Under the pieces are notes generated by a model. The model was not told where the DNA came from. It searched no databases and saw only the letters and a program-made list of their open reading frames with translations. Made by a program: the position numbers and the translations under genes. Below are positions 1 to 7,918 of a stretch of 13,445 bases of DNA, piece after piece. Position 1 is the stretch's first letter, and each line of letters opens with the position of its first letter. Location of the stretch: NCBI GenBank assembly GCA_016256075.1, contig SDVU01000434.1, forward strand, positions 1-13,445. Direction: 5' to 3'. The DNA is from Dictyocoela muelleri. Taxonomy: Eukaryota; Microsporidia.

Positions 1-195
1 TTAATATCTCTTAATATCTCTTAATATCTCTTAATATCTCTTAATATCTCTTAATATCTCTTAATATCTCTTAATATATCTTAATAAAACTTAATAACTC
101 TTAATAACTCTTAATAGCTCTTAATAGCTCTTATTATCTCTTAATAACTATTAATAAAACATAATAACTCTTAATAACTCTTACTATCTCTTAAT
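1..195. repeat. 10-bp tandem array
   Basis: Nineteen 10-bp units in perfect register from the first base of the window. The first seven are identical (TTAATATCTC); later ones carry substitutions (TTAATAACTC, TTAATAGCTC, TTAATAAAAC). Identity falls from left to right, so the array probably continues beyond the window and has been homogenised on that side. No coding or RNA signal was seen in it. Confidence 0.95.
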
Positions 196-202
196 TTTTT
201 TT

Positions 203-272
203 CCGACATAAAATTTTTATACCGACATAAAATTTTTATACCGATATATATTTTTTATACCGACATATATTG
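203..272. repeat. 19-bp tandem array, about 3.5 copies
   Basis: Two identical copies of CCGACATAAAATTTTTATA are followed by a diverged third and a partial fourth copy. The rest up to 505 is T-rich low-complexity sequence (about 380-460, loosely built on ATTATTTTTTA) with no gene. Confidence 0.9.
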
Positions 273-505
273 GGAAATGTCCAATAAATGCATGATATGT
301 GTAAAAATTCGCCTATTAGATTCTTAAAATAAAATTTTAGGATTATAATTTGTTTTTTAGTTCTTTTTTAACCATTTTTTGATTATTTTTTAATTATTTT
401 TTAATTATTTTTTTTAATTTTTTTATAATTTTATGATTATTTTTTTTACTTTTTAATTATTTTTACCTCAGACCGGATAATAGATTTTAGCCATTTATCA
501 AAGAT

Positions 506-574
506 GTCAGCGGGATTCGAACCTCAATACTTAAATTTTACATTCAAGAGTCTTAACCACTGAGTCATCTGGCT
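506..574 (-). repeat. tRNA-derived sequence, copy 1
   Basis: Read on the minus strand, this 69-nt stretch has a perfect Pol III B box (GGTTCGAATCC) near its 3' end and an A-box-like TGACTCAGTGGTTAAG near its 5' end, at normal tRNA spacing. A 6-bp anticodon-like hairpin (CTTGAA/TTTAAG around a 7-nt loop) lies between them. The T stem beyond two base pairs and the acceptor stem are poor, and U33 is missing, so I do not call a working tRNA. A homologous 69-nt copy lies at 11785-11853. It is best read as a tRNA pseudogene or a tRNA-derived SINE-like repeat that could still recruit Pol III. Confidence 0.55.
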
Positions 575-618
575 CTTAAAAATGATCAATCGTGAATAAA
601 TTTTTATTACGTAATTTA

Positions 619-624
619 CCCATG
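619..624 (+). promoter_or_regulatory. CCC start signal abutting ATG
   Basis: CCC directly precedes the ATG at 622. A C run just upstream of the start codon is a known microsporidian expression signal and is rare by chance in DNA this AT-rich. It is the main reason for placing the ancestral start of the following degraded gene here. Confidence 0.5.
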
Positions 625-1889
625 ATTTTTAATTTTTTTGTGCGAAATATTTTGCAGTTGTTACAATCAGAAAAAAACTGAACATTCATGCAATAACGAC
701 ATCACGTGTGAAATCTCCGATCTATATTCTTTAGATATAAACGAAATGTTGCTAGATTTATCTATTAAAAATCACGAGGAAAAAAATGAAATGCCAGAAG
801 ATAATTCTTTAAAACGACCAAGAAAAAATACAGGTAATATTATACAACACTCTTCCGCAGATGATTGTTCACAACTCTTTCAAAATTATGATACTGATAA
901 TGAAAATATGAATACTTTCTATCATGAGACAAAAACAATTACAACTGATGTTCAATCCAAGAAATATCACAAAATGAATGACTATTACTCATCAAATGGT
1001 AGTAATACTTCGCAATATAAAAAATTTACTGAAATAACGCTCCTTAGTAACACAACACAACCATCAAAATCACCTAATTGATTCAAAATGACAACTAATG
1101 ATGTCAAAAATCATCCTGAAAGTTTACAAAATAAAGATAAAAAGATATCAGTTATGGGTTCGAGTTCGGGCTCGGATTCGGGCTCGGGCTCAGGTTCGGG
1201 CTCAGGTTCAGGCTCGACCGCTGATCCAGAATATTTAAAAGTATTTTATGTTGAGAAAAAATCAACCCTGATAATTTCACCATTATACAAAAAATTAAAA
1301 CATTTTTTTACCAAAAAAAATGGCCATTTTTGTCTGATCAAAATAAATTTTTTTGTTTTAATTCAAATATTGATACAGCAGATGATTTAAATCATGCCTA
1401 CAAAATATTTTTAGATCTTCGAGTAATGAAAAGTGTAAAATTATAAAAACTATTAATTATTTTAAATCTAAATATTCCGATAAACCTGATGAAATAGTGC
1501 AGAATGCTATGAAATCATTTGATCAAAAACTGGATGAATTAAGATCATTTTTAAATGACAAAGACTTTACCGATTCTTTTTTATTAACAACTATTATAAA
1601 ACAATGTAGACATATACGGGTATTATAAGAAGATTATTAAAAGAAAGTGACTTCATATCAAAAGATACAATTTCTGATTTGACAGAGGATGTAAATAGTC
1701 GTTTATCACATTTCGATGTATATCAAAGAATTTATTGATGAAGTCTTGAGTTATGATTTTATTGATAAATATCTGCCTGAATTAGAAATTTTAAAAAATT
1801 TATATTTAGAAAATATCGACGAACATGTTTTTTATAAGCGTAAGTTTCATGTAGAGAAGCCAATTTTAGAATTTACAATAAGAAACTTT

Positions 1890-2303
1890 GGATCTGTACT
1901 AAAATTTACCCCGGGGGGGGGGTAAATTTTAGTGCAGCTAAAAAAATGATTTTTTTGAAATAAAAATGAAATCTGTTAAATTAATTAATAAAAAATACAC
2001 AAGCTATTGAGAGATTAAAAAATTTAAAAAAAAAAGAAATTAAAACAAGAATGAAGATTAAAATTAATCAGGGAGAGTATTTTTTTAAAAAAATCCTATT
2101 TTAAAATAATAAGATTGATTTTATGGAAAAGATATAAAATTTAATAGAAATGTAATTAATAAAAAATGCTTTAATACCTCTTTATAATTTATTTTTATTA
2201 ATTTATTTGCTTTTTGTTAAATTTAATTAAATAAAATTATTTGATTTTTATTATGGTGGAATTTTAGTACAGCTATCACCGGGGCAAATTTTAGTACAGA
2301 TCC
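1890..2303. mobile_element. Merlin-like MITE, 414 bp
   Basis: The ends are 25-bp inverted repeats with one mismatch (GGATCTGTACTAAAATTTRC plus CCCGG). Flanks GAAACTTT (1882-1889) and GAAATCTT (2304-2311) resemble an 8-9 bp target duplication, though imperfect and next to a repeat array. The interior is AT-rich and non-coding. At the left end the terminal motif is followed by an inverted second copy, making a hairpin around a run of ten G (1895-1939). At the right end a second copy lies in direct order (about 2258-2274). The Merlin transposon at 10155-11192 has the same GGATC...AAATTTGCCCC terminus and doubled ends, so that family probably mobilised this element. Confidence 0.85.
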
Positions 2304-2387
2304 GAAATCTTTCCATTTAATAGTGAAATCTTTCCATTTAATAGTGAAACCTTTCCATTTAAAAGTGAAATCTTTCCATTTAATATT
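2304..2387. repeat. 21-bp tandem repeat, four copies (7 codons each)
   Basis: Four consecutive 21-bp units begin GAAATCTTTCCATTT, with only a few substitutions and no length change. The length is a multiple of three and the plus frame stays open through to 2466, so it probably encodes a heptapeptide repeat (EIFPFNS) of the degraded gene. The minus frame is also open across the array, so strand is inferred from the continuation into the hydrophobic tail. Confidence 0.85.
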
Positions 2388-2468
2388 GGAATACCCTGTA
2401 TAATCGATTTACTGATAATATATTTTTATATCTGCATCTGTTACATAATTTCCCTTTATTTCCGATAA

Positions 2469-2723
2469 TTTCACATTTTCTTCGATTTCGGCCATTTCCC
2501 TCTATTATTATCATTTTTCACCATTATTAAACATTTAAAAAAAATTTACAAACACCCATAAAAATAAAAAAATTTTAAATCGTAATTAGTTAAAACAAAA
2601 ATATTTTTTATAAATTAAATTTTTCATGTAAAACCCTTCAAACCTGGAATCACATGTGCCTGTGACAATAATTGACAAAATTATAAAAAAACATCTTTTA
2701 AACTAATTTTCTAATAATCTTTA
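2469..2723. other. AT-rich spacer, nothing recognised
   Basis: 255 bases between the degraded gene and the foldback element. No ORF, RNA gene or clear repeat was seen. Confidence 0.6.
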
Positions 2724-2741
2724 ATTACAGGGCTTTTCATG

Positions 2742-3200
2742 GTTATAGACCCATTTTTCCAAAGTTATAGACCCATTTTTCCAAAGTTATAAACCCTTTT
2801 CTTTCAAAGTTATAAACACTTTTTTTTAAAGTTATAAACCCATTTCTATCAGATTTATAGACCCATTTTTTCAAAGTTATAGACACATTTTCTAAAAGTT
2901 ATAGACACATTTCGTCCCAAGTTATAAATACATTTCTTTTAAAGTTATAGACACATTTTTTTAAAAGTTATAGACACATTTCGTTCAAAGTTATAAATCC
3001 TTTTCTTTTAAAGTTAAAGACACATTTTTTAAAAGTTATAGACACATTTCGTTCAAAGTTATAAATCCATTTCTTTTAAAGTTATAGACACATTTCTTTC
3101 AAAGTTATAGGCACATTTCTTTCAAAGTTACAAATCCATTTCTTACAGATTTATAGACACTTTTTACAGAGTTTTAGACACATATTCCCAGAGTTATAGA
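2742..3200. repeat. Outer satellite, left arm (about 20 units of 21-23 bp)
   Basis: Units follow the pattern (A)AAGTTATAGACMCATTT plus a variable T/C-rich end. From 2876 to 3080 a three-unit block of about 68 bp recurs three times (types ending CTAAAA, CGTTCAAA, CTTTTAAA), a higher-order repeat that the right arm lacks. Confidence 0.9.
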
Positions 3201-3221
3201 TGATTCTGAAATTTTGCATCG

Positions 3222-3555
3222 AATGATTATTTTTAACCCATATTTTTAACCCATATTTTTTCACCAATATTTTTAACCCATATTTTTTAACCCATATTTT
3301 TTAACCCATACTTTTCAACCTTATTTTTTTATCCATTATTGTTTATCGCTCATTTTTTACTTCGTATTTTTAAACCCTTATTTATTAACCTATATTCAAC
3401 CCATATTTTTTTAGTTCTTATTTTTCACAACTTTTTAGCCCTTTTTGAGCCCTTACTTTTTTATCCCTTATTTTAAATATATATTTGCAAACCCATATTT
3501 TTTATCCTATGTTTTAATCCTTGATATTAACCTTCATTTTTTAACCTTTGCCAAA
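3222..3555. repeat. Inner satellite, left arm (AACCCATATTTTTT)
   Basis: About two dozen diverged units of 12-15 bp, cleanest at 3233-3310. It is the reverse-complement partner of 3560-3785. Confidence 0.85.
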
Positions 3556-3559
3556 AATA

Positions 3560-3785
3560 AGGGGTAGAAAATATGGGATAAAGGTTAAAAAATAAGGATT
3601 GAAAAATTTGGGTTAAAAAATATGGGGCTAAAAAATACGGGGTTAAAAAAACAAGTTAAAAAATATGACTTAAATGATAAAGGTTAAAAACAGGGGTTAA
3701 AAACATGGGTTAAAAAATATAAGCAAAAAAAGAAGGGTTGGAAAATAAGGGTTGAAAAAAATTTAAAAGGGGTTCGAAAATAATT
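3560..3785. repeat. Inner satellite, right arm (GGGTTAAAAAATAT)
   Basis: Inverted counterpart of 3222-3555. AAAGGTTAAAAAATAAGG near 3582-3599 pairs with CCTTCATTTTTTAACCTTT near 3532-3550 to close the hairpin tip. Confidence 0.85.
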
Positions 3786-3817
3786 TATCAATGCGAATTT
3801 TCGTGAATAATTTATAA

Positions 3818-4085
3818 CTCTTGCAAAATGTGTCTATAACTTTGTAAAAATGTGTCTATAAATCTGTCAAAATGGGTCTATAACTTCGCAAAAATGGGTC
3901 TATAAGTTTGGAAAAATGGGTCTATAACTTTGAAAAAATGGGTCTATAACTCTAAAAAATATGTGTATAAGTCTGAAGGAAATGGGTCTATAACTTTGAA
4001 AAAAATAGGTCTATAACTTTGGAAAAATGGGTCTATAACTTTGAATAAATGGATCTATAACTTTGGAAAAATGGGTCTATATCTA
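3818..4085. repeat. Outer satellite, right arm (about 12 units)
   Basis: Units of about 22 bp reading TCTATAACTTTGAAAAAATG plus GG, the reverse complement of the left outer array. Fewer units than the left arm and no higher-order block. Confidence 0.9.
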
Positions 4086-4101
4086 TGAAAAGCTCTGTAA
4101 T

Positions 4102-4260
4102 AACCTTTAATAAATAACCTTTAATAAATTACATTTAATAAATTAACTTTAATAAATATCCTTTAAAATATCCTTTAATAAATAGCCTTTAATTGATAAC
4201 CTTTATTAATACCTTTAAATTAATACCTTTTAATAAATTACCTTTAATAAATCATTCATA
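4102..4260. repeat. Tandem array AACCTTTAATAAAT, running into the CHK1 stop
   Basis: About eleven units of 12-15 bp. The last unit-like sequence (ATAACCTTTAAG, 4258-4269) lies inside the CHK1 coding sequence, so the 3' untranslated region of CHK1 and its final codons are made of, or seeded, this array. Confidence 0.8.
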
Positions 4261-5775
4261 ACCTTTAAGATTCTCAAAAACAATATTACAAAACCTTTTA
4301 AACTCTAAAGAATCTCCTCTTAACCTATTAATACTAACACTCACAACCTCATCAATTTTCTTAACACAAAACTCGCCTATCAATGGTTGTCCTTTTCGAT
4401 CAATTGTATCATAACTCACCAAAAAATTATCTTTCGATGGATAAAACTTAACAGCCAACTTTTCTAAAATCTCCAAAATATTCATGAAAACGCGTGTCTC
4501 AGTGTCTGCAACATAAACGCGTCGAAATTTTTGAGGGTTTGGCTGAGAAGAAATAAAACTGTCTGTTGGACTCGATATTCGCTGATTTGGCTGGGAAAAG
4601 GATATTACTTTATGTTTAAATAATTTTGTTTGTATTGCATCTTTTCTGAACCATTCATTTTTTTCGATATCTTCTTTTTTAAATCTGTTCTTCAGGGCAC
4701 ACATTCCTTCAAAAAGTTTTAAAACTTTCCCATCAAGTTCGGACCATGGTGCGTAATTATGCCTACTTAACCTGAAAAATGCCTCAAACTCTTCATCGCG
4801 ATAATCTGGATTTTGCCAAGGAAGCCTTCCCGTACTCAACACAATAAGTACAATTCCAGACGACCAAATATCAACTTCATCACCTTTATAGCAACCACTA
4901 AAAATTTCAGGTGCCATATATGACCTAGAACCAGCTATACCACTCAATGCCTTGTGCTGACCATTACGATCCTTAATTACAGTACTATGGCCAAAATCAG
5001 TCAACAAGAGATTGCAATTCTTGTCAAGAAGAATGTTTTCAGGTTTAATATCTCTATGACAAATATTTTTTGAATGAAGATAAAAAACAGCATCCATCAA
5101 TTGCTTAAAATAAAAATGAACATTTTCACACCCAATTCCCGTTCCAGGTTCAATGAAATAGAACAACTCATTATCTGCTAATTCCATAATCAGGTAGCAA
5201 TATAAAGGTGGTTTATCAATTAAATTTTGATCACTATTTATGTCCATTTCATAATGTTTTTTATTTTCAATATCATAATTCTGATCTTTATTATAAATAT
5301 AATTCTGATCTTTATTATTATTATAATTGTTATTGTTATCATAATTCATATTGTTATCATTAATATATTTCTTATTGTTATCATAATTATAATTTTTATT
5401 ATTTTCTTTTTCATCGTTATTCATTTTAACATTTTTCTTATCATTATTTGAATTCTTATTATTAATTGAATTCTTATCATAAATTAAATTCTTATTATTA
5501 ATTGAATTTCTATTAACTTCCTTTAAATACACCTTCAAGTCTTTCAAATAAATCTTAAATTCATCACTTGCCAACACAACAAAAGACGAATAAAGTTTCA
5601 TAATATTTTTATGTTTCATCATCTTTTGTATTGTTGATTCAACATAAATTGATTTTAAGGATGTTTTAGAAACATCAATTATTTTTATTGCAACTTTTTT
5701 TGTGCCAATTTGAGCCTTTTTGACTATCGCTGATGCACCATAGCCAATCGTTTTTTCAAAAATTATTTTTTCCAT
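4252..5775 (-). CDS. CHK1: Checkpoint serine/threonine kinase Chk1
   Basis: Nuclear effector kinase of the DNA-damage/replication checkpoint, normally activated by the ATR pathway. Residues counted from the ATG at 5775 (507 aa): Gly-rich loop 11-18 (GYGASAIV), ATP lysine K31, helix-C E46, HRD 240-242 followed by IKPEN, DFG 260-262, APE 288-290, VDIWSSG 301-307. Chk1-specific marks are ELF..IEP at 203-210, the FSQP motif at 393-396 and a C-terminal KA1-type domain ending in GDSLEFKRF (487-495), close to the end of animal and fungal Chk1. An Asn/Lys/Tyr/Asp-rich insertion (about residues 88-188, bases 5212-5514) lies between the helix-C/beta-4 region and the hinge. The frame is open back to an ATG at 5883 (36 more residues), but CCCC directly precedes the 5775 ATG and the kinase domain starts there. 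The catalytic residues look intact. Confidence 0.93.
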   Translation of the reverse strand: MEKIIFEKTIGYGASAIVKKAQIGTKKVAIKIIDVSKTSLKSIYVESTIQKMMKHKNIMKLYSSFVVLASDEFKIYLKDLKVYLKEVNRNSINNKNLIYDKNSINNKNSNNDKKNVKMNNDEKENNKNYNYDNNKKYINDNNMNYDNNNNYNNNKDQNYIYNKDQNYDIENKKHYEMDINSDQNLIDKPPLYCYLIMELADNELFYFIEPGTGIGCENVHFYFKQLMDAVFYLHSKNICHRDIKPENILLDKNCNLLLTDFGHSTVIKDRNGQHKALSGIAGSRSYMAPEIFSGCYKGDEVDIWSSGIVLIVLSTGRLPWQNPDYRDEEFEAFFRLSRHNYAPWSELDGKVLKLFEGMCALKNRFKKEDIEKNEWFRKDAIQTKLFKHKVISFSQPNQRISSPTDSFISSQPNPQKFRRVYVADTETRVFMNILEILEKLAVKFYPSKDNFLVSYDTIDRKGQPLIGEFCVKKIDEVVSVSINRLRGDSLEFKRFCNIVFENLKGYE

Positions 5776-5779
5776 GGGG
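5773..5779 (-). promoter_or_regulatory. CCCC start signal abutting CHK1 ATG
   Basis: On the minus strand AAACCCCATGG places CCCC directly before the ATG at 5775. This decides the start in favour of 5775 over the in-frame ATG at 5883, which has no C run. Confidence 0.6.
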
Positions 5780-5904
5780 TTTAAAAAATAGTTTGAAAAT
5801 TTAAAAAATGGGATTTTAAAATGACGAATAGACGTTGATCTTTTAAAAATAAAATATTTCGAGATAATAAGGATAAATTTCATTAAAATGAAGATTCTTA
5901 ATTT

Positions 5905-6045
5905 ATAAAGGTATTTTAAAGTTATATAAAAATTATTATAATAAGGTATTTTAAACGTACATGAAAATTATTATAATAAGGTATTAAAAGTTATATAAAA
6001 ATATTATAATAATGTTTTATAATAAGGTATATAACAAAATTATAA
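5905..6045. repeat. 35-bp tandem repeat, about three copies
   Basis: Units start ATAAGGTATTTTAAA and end AAATTATTATA (about 5905-5940, 5941-5975, 5976-6008), followed by a partial, scrambled unit. It lies just upstream of CHK1, so it overlaps the likely promoter region. Confidence 0.85.
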
Positions 6046-6320
6046 TGATATTTTTTATAATAAACCTTTAATAGAATTTAATGTCTAATAAATAAAGAGC
6101 TATTTAGAATTTTAGAACGACAAATATCTAAAAAGATAATCAAAAAATAATCTTAAAATCATAATTGTAAACCTGTTTCAAATTATTATTTTAACATTAA
6201 TTTTACCTATGAATATAAAAATATCTGTTTATACTGTTTTAATTAAATTTTAAAACAGGTTGATATTTATGATAAGAGCCGTCTTATCATACCTGTATTT
6301 CATGGGCATAATTTTAATAT
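6046..6320. other. Intergenic stretch with a 9-bp hairpin
   Basis: No gene. At 6269-6290 ATGATAAGA and TCTTATCAT pair perfectly around GCCG, with a further outer inverted pair ACAGGT (6255-6260) / ACCTGT (6291-6296). An additional ACCTGT lies near 6171. This could be a structured RNA, a protein-binding palindrome or a remnant of a small element; I cannot tell which. Confidence 0.5.
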
Positions 6321-6540
6321 TCATCTTAATTAATAATCTTTTTAATTATTAATTGTTGATATAATAATTATCTTAATTAATAATTATGATCTTAATTAAT
6401 AATAATCATCTTAATTATGATCTTAATTAATAATAATCATCTTAATTATTATCTTAATTAATAATTGTCATCTTAATAATTATGATCTTAATCAATAATT
6501 GTCATCTTAATTATGATCTTAATAATTATGATCTTAATTA
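6320..6540. repeat. Tandem array based on ATCTTAATTAATAAT
   Basis: Irregular 14-24 bp units of ATCTTAATTAATAAT/ATGATCTTAATTA. Similar units (ATCATCTTAATTAATC) resume at about 7850 beyond the transposon, so the element at 6543-7794 probably inserted into one array. Confidence 0.8.
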
Positions 6541-6542
6541 TA

Positions 6543-7794
6543 AAGTTTTTCGATCAATTTGGCAGATTTTTCGATCAAATTGACAATTTCTGAAGTTATA
6601 TTTTTTTCATTTTGTTCGACCAATTTGACAATTTTTTCGATCAATTTGACAAAAAAATTAAATAAAACACTTTTTAGCAATCATCAAACCTATAAGTAAA
6701 TATTGCTTTATTTTTTCGACATAAAGACATGTAGTGAACCATTTTCCTGTAAAAATCATTGCAATCCTACAATGTAATAGAATAAACCCATTTTGTATTT
6801 GAAAATGCAACTCCTCGATAGTTTTTAAGTTTGATCTTAAAACATGATTTTTCCATTTCGAGAAGCAATTTCAAAAATATTAAGGAATGGTGAAAACGTC
6901 GGAAGGCGAAGTATTTTATTTTTTTTTCGCAAAGATCATCTCTAATTTTTATACTGAAGAATTATTGCGCTATCTATTGTGAATATTAAATTCTTAATAC
7001 CCTTAAATAAAACGATTATGTTGATATCTATCAAAAAAACTGCAAACTCGTCTCCATTGACTGCTTTATCGTTTTTTTTTAAATATTCCATTCCATTGAT
7101 ATTGCAGGCTGCTATAATAATGATTTTTTTCTCGATGCCGGTTTTATGAATTTTCCGGGTTTCCTAAGTTTAGATCACCCTTAATTCTTAGTAAAAGTAA
7201 AAACCCAAATTCATCAATAAATATAATCGATTCTTGTGGTGTAACACACGAAAGTTACGAAAAAAATTGTTCCTATATGAATCTTTTTAAAATTTTAGGA
7301 TATAATTTCGATCCACTGAACTTCATTTGTGCATTTTAAGGAGTAATGGAAAGTATCTAAGCAACTGTTGATTGTGCTTTGAGAGACGCTCACACCCTCA
7401 TCATTTTCAAGTATTTTCCATAGTTCTCGGAACGAACCGTTGATCATGGTCAATCATTTTTAAGCTTTGAATTTGAAGATGTGTTGATTTACCCATTCGG
7501 TCACCACCTCTATTTTTTTCTCAATTTACCCGATAGTTTTAATTTTTTTTAGAATTTTATATATTGTATTTGTTGATGCTTGAAAAGTTTCCGATATTTT
7601 TTAAACGATTTTAATTCTTGATTATACAAAAACATAATTGTTTCATTGGTCTTCGTATTTATTTTATTGTAGTTTTTTTCATAGGGGTTTTTCTTATTTG
7701 CTAAATTCATCGAACAAAAATGAAAAAAAAAAATATTCACCTTAGAAATTGACGATTTGATCGAACAATCTGCCAAATTGATCGAAAACCCCAA
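6543..7794 (-). mobile_element. Tc1/mariner-IS630-type transposon, decayed, about 1.25 kb
   Basis: Long inverted repeats of about 100 bp bound the element: TTTTCGATCAATTTGGCAGA near 6548 matches the reverse complement near 7786, and similarity continues through several more TTCGATCAATTTGRCA motifs. TA dinucleotides flank both sides (6541-6542 and 7795-7796), as expected for this superfamily, though the AT-rich flanks make this weak evidence and the outermost bases are uncertain. The length is typical for Tc1/mariner. The interior carries a decayed transposase on the minus strand. Confidence 0.85.
6658..7682 (-). pseudogene. Decayed IS630/Tc1-type transposase
   Basis: Pieces in several minus-strand frames span about 341 codons, the usual length. 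In order: a probable start at 7682 with CCCC one base upstream; an N-terminal helix-turn-helix resembling ISETFQASTNTIYKILKK (about 7550-7605); FIDEFGF with the first catalytic Asp (codon 7213-7215); ACNINGMEYF and AVNGDEF; FTIDSA with the second Asp (codon 6972-6974); SPFLNIFE with Glu (codon 6870-6872), about 34 residues later, fitting DD34E. NPIE has become NIFE. KWKNHVL and a C-terminal tail follow, ending at TAA 6658-6660. At least five frame changes and internal stops make it inactive. Confidence 0.8.
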
Positions 7795-7796
7795 TA

Positions 7797-7900
7797 ATAA
7801 TTATAATAATATTTATTAATTATCATAATATTTATTTCAATCAATCATCATCTTAATTAATCATCACCTTAATTAATCATCATCTTAATAATTAAATATT
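7797..7900. repeat. Continuation of ATCTTAATTAATC array
   Basis: Three clear ATCATCTTAATTA/ATCACCTTAATTA units at about 7849-7890, preceded by AT-rich variants. It ends about 20 bases before the DBP10 start. Confidence 0.7.
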
Positions 7901-7909
7901 AATTAAACA

Positions 7910-7918
7910 CCCTTCATG
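7910..7918 (+). promoter_or_regulatory. CCC start signal before DBP10 ATG
   Basis: CACCCTTCATG: CCC sits three bases before the ATG at 7916, the same arrangement as at the other starts in the window. Confidence 0.5.

Larger units (their letters stand above)
622..2468 (+). pseudogene. Degraded hypothetical protein gene, interrupted by a MITE
   Basis: I do not recognise the family. Long open stretches follow one another in changing frames on the plus strand (about 638-1390, with one in-frame stop near 1080; 1321-1446; 1434-1628; 1625-1738; 1716-1889; then 2304-2468), so this is one gene with about five breaks, several at homopolymers. In order the product has a Cys-containing N-terminus, an acidic Asn/Ser/Thr-rich region, a Ser-Gly tract (about 1158-1216) and a charged, probably helical region rich in Leu, Lys, Asp and Glu. 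A Merlin-like MITE then intervenes at 1890. After it come four 7-residue repeats (EIFPFNS) and a hydrophobic stretch of about 20 residues with Ile, Tyr, Leu and Cys, ending at TAA 2466-2468. The hydrophobic tail suggests membrane anchoring. The frame is the same on both sides of the MITE, which supports a single ancestral gene. It could be a lineage-specific surface or secreted protein; that is inference. Confidence 0.55.
2724..4101. mobile_element. Foldback-like nested palindrome, 1378 bp
   Basis: The two ends match in inverted orientation: ATTACAGGGCTTTTCATGG at 2724 versus ATTACAGAGCTTTTCATAG read from 4101 on the other strand. Moving inward, both arms carry the same things in mirrored order: an outer array of 21-23 bp units (GTTATAGACCCATTTTTCC), a unique junction (about 3190-3230 pairing with about 3785-3825) and an inner array of about 14-bp units (AACCCATATTTTTT). 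They meet at a short loop near 3553-3575. Flanks AATCTTTA (2716-2723) and AACCTTTA (4102-4109) agree at 7 of 8 bases, like a target duplication. No transposase is encoded. This resembles a non-autonomous foldback transposon built of satellites, or an old inverted duplication. The arms are diverged and of unequal length. Confidence 0.75.

Noticed and set aside
611-656. Short intron (GTAATT...TTGCAG) at the start of the degraded gene
   Set aside because: It would remove the CCC-marked ATG, and the 5' splice site is not a convincing microsporidian one.
3222-3785. Telomere-like repeat (GGGTTAAAAAATAT)
   Set aside because: Units are irregular in length, internal, and mirrored about a centre; a telomere would be terminal and one-directional.
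2742-4085. CRISPR-like regularly spaced repeats
   Set aside because: Units are head-to-tail with no unique spacers, diverge gradually, and sit with eukaryotic genes.
5227-5451. Plus-strand open frame of mostly Ile
   Set aside because: It is the antisense of the Asn-rich insertion of CHK1 (AAT read backwards gives ATT).
5776-5883. 36-residue N-terminal extension of CHK1
   Set aside because: No similarity to Chk1, no C-run start signal at 5883, and the family normally begins right before the Gly-rich loop.
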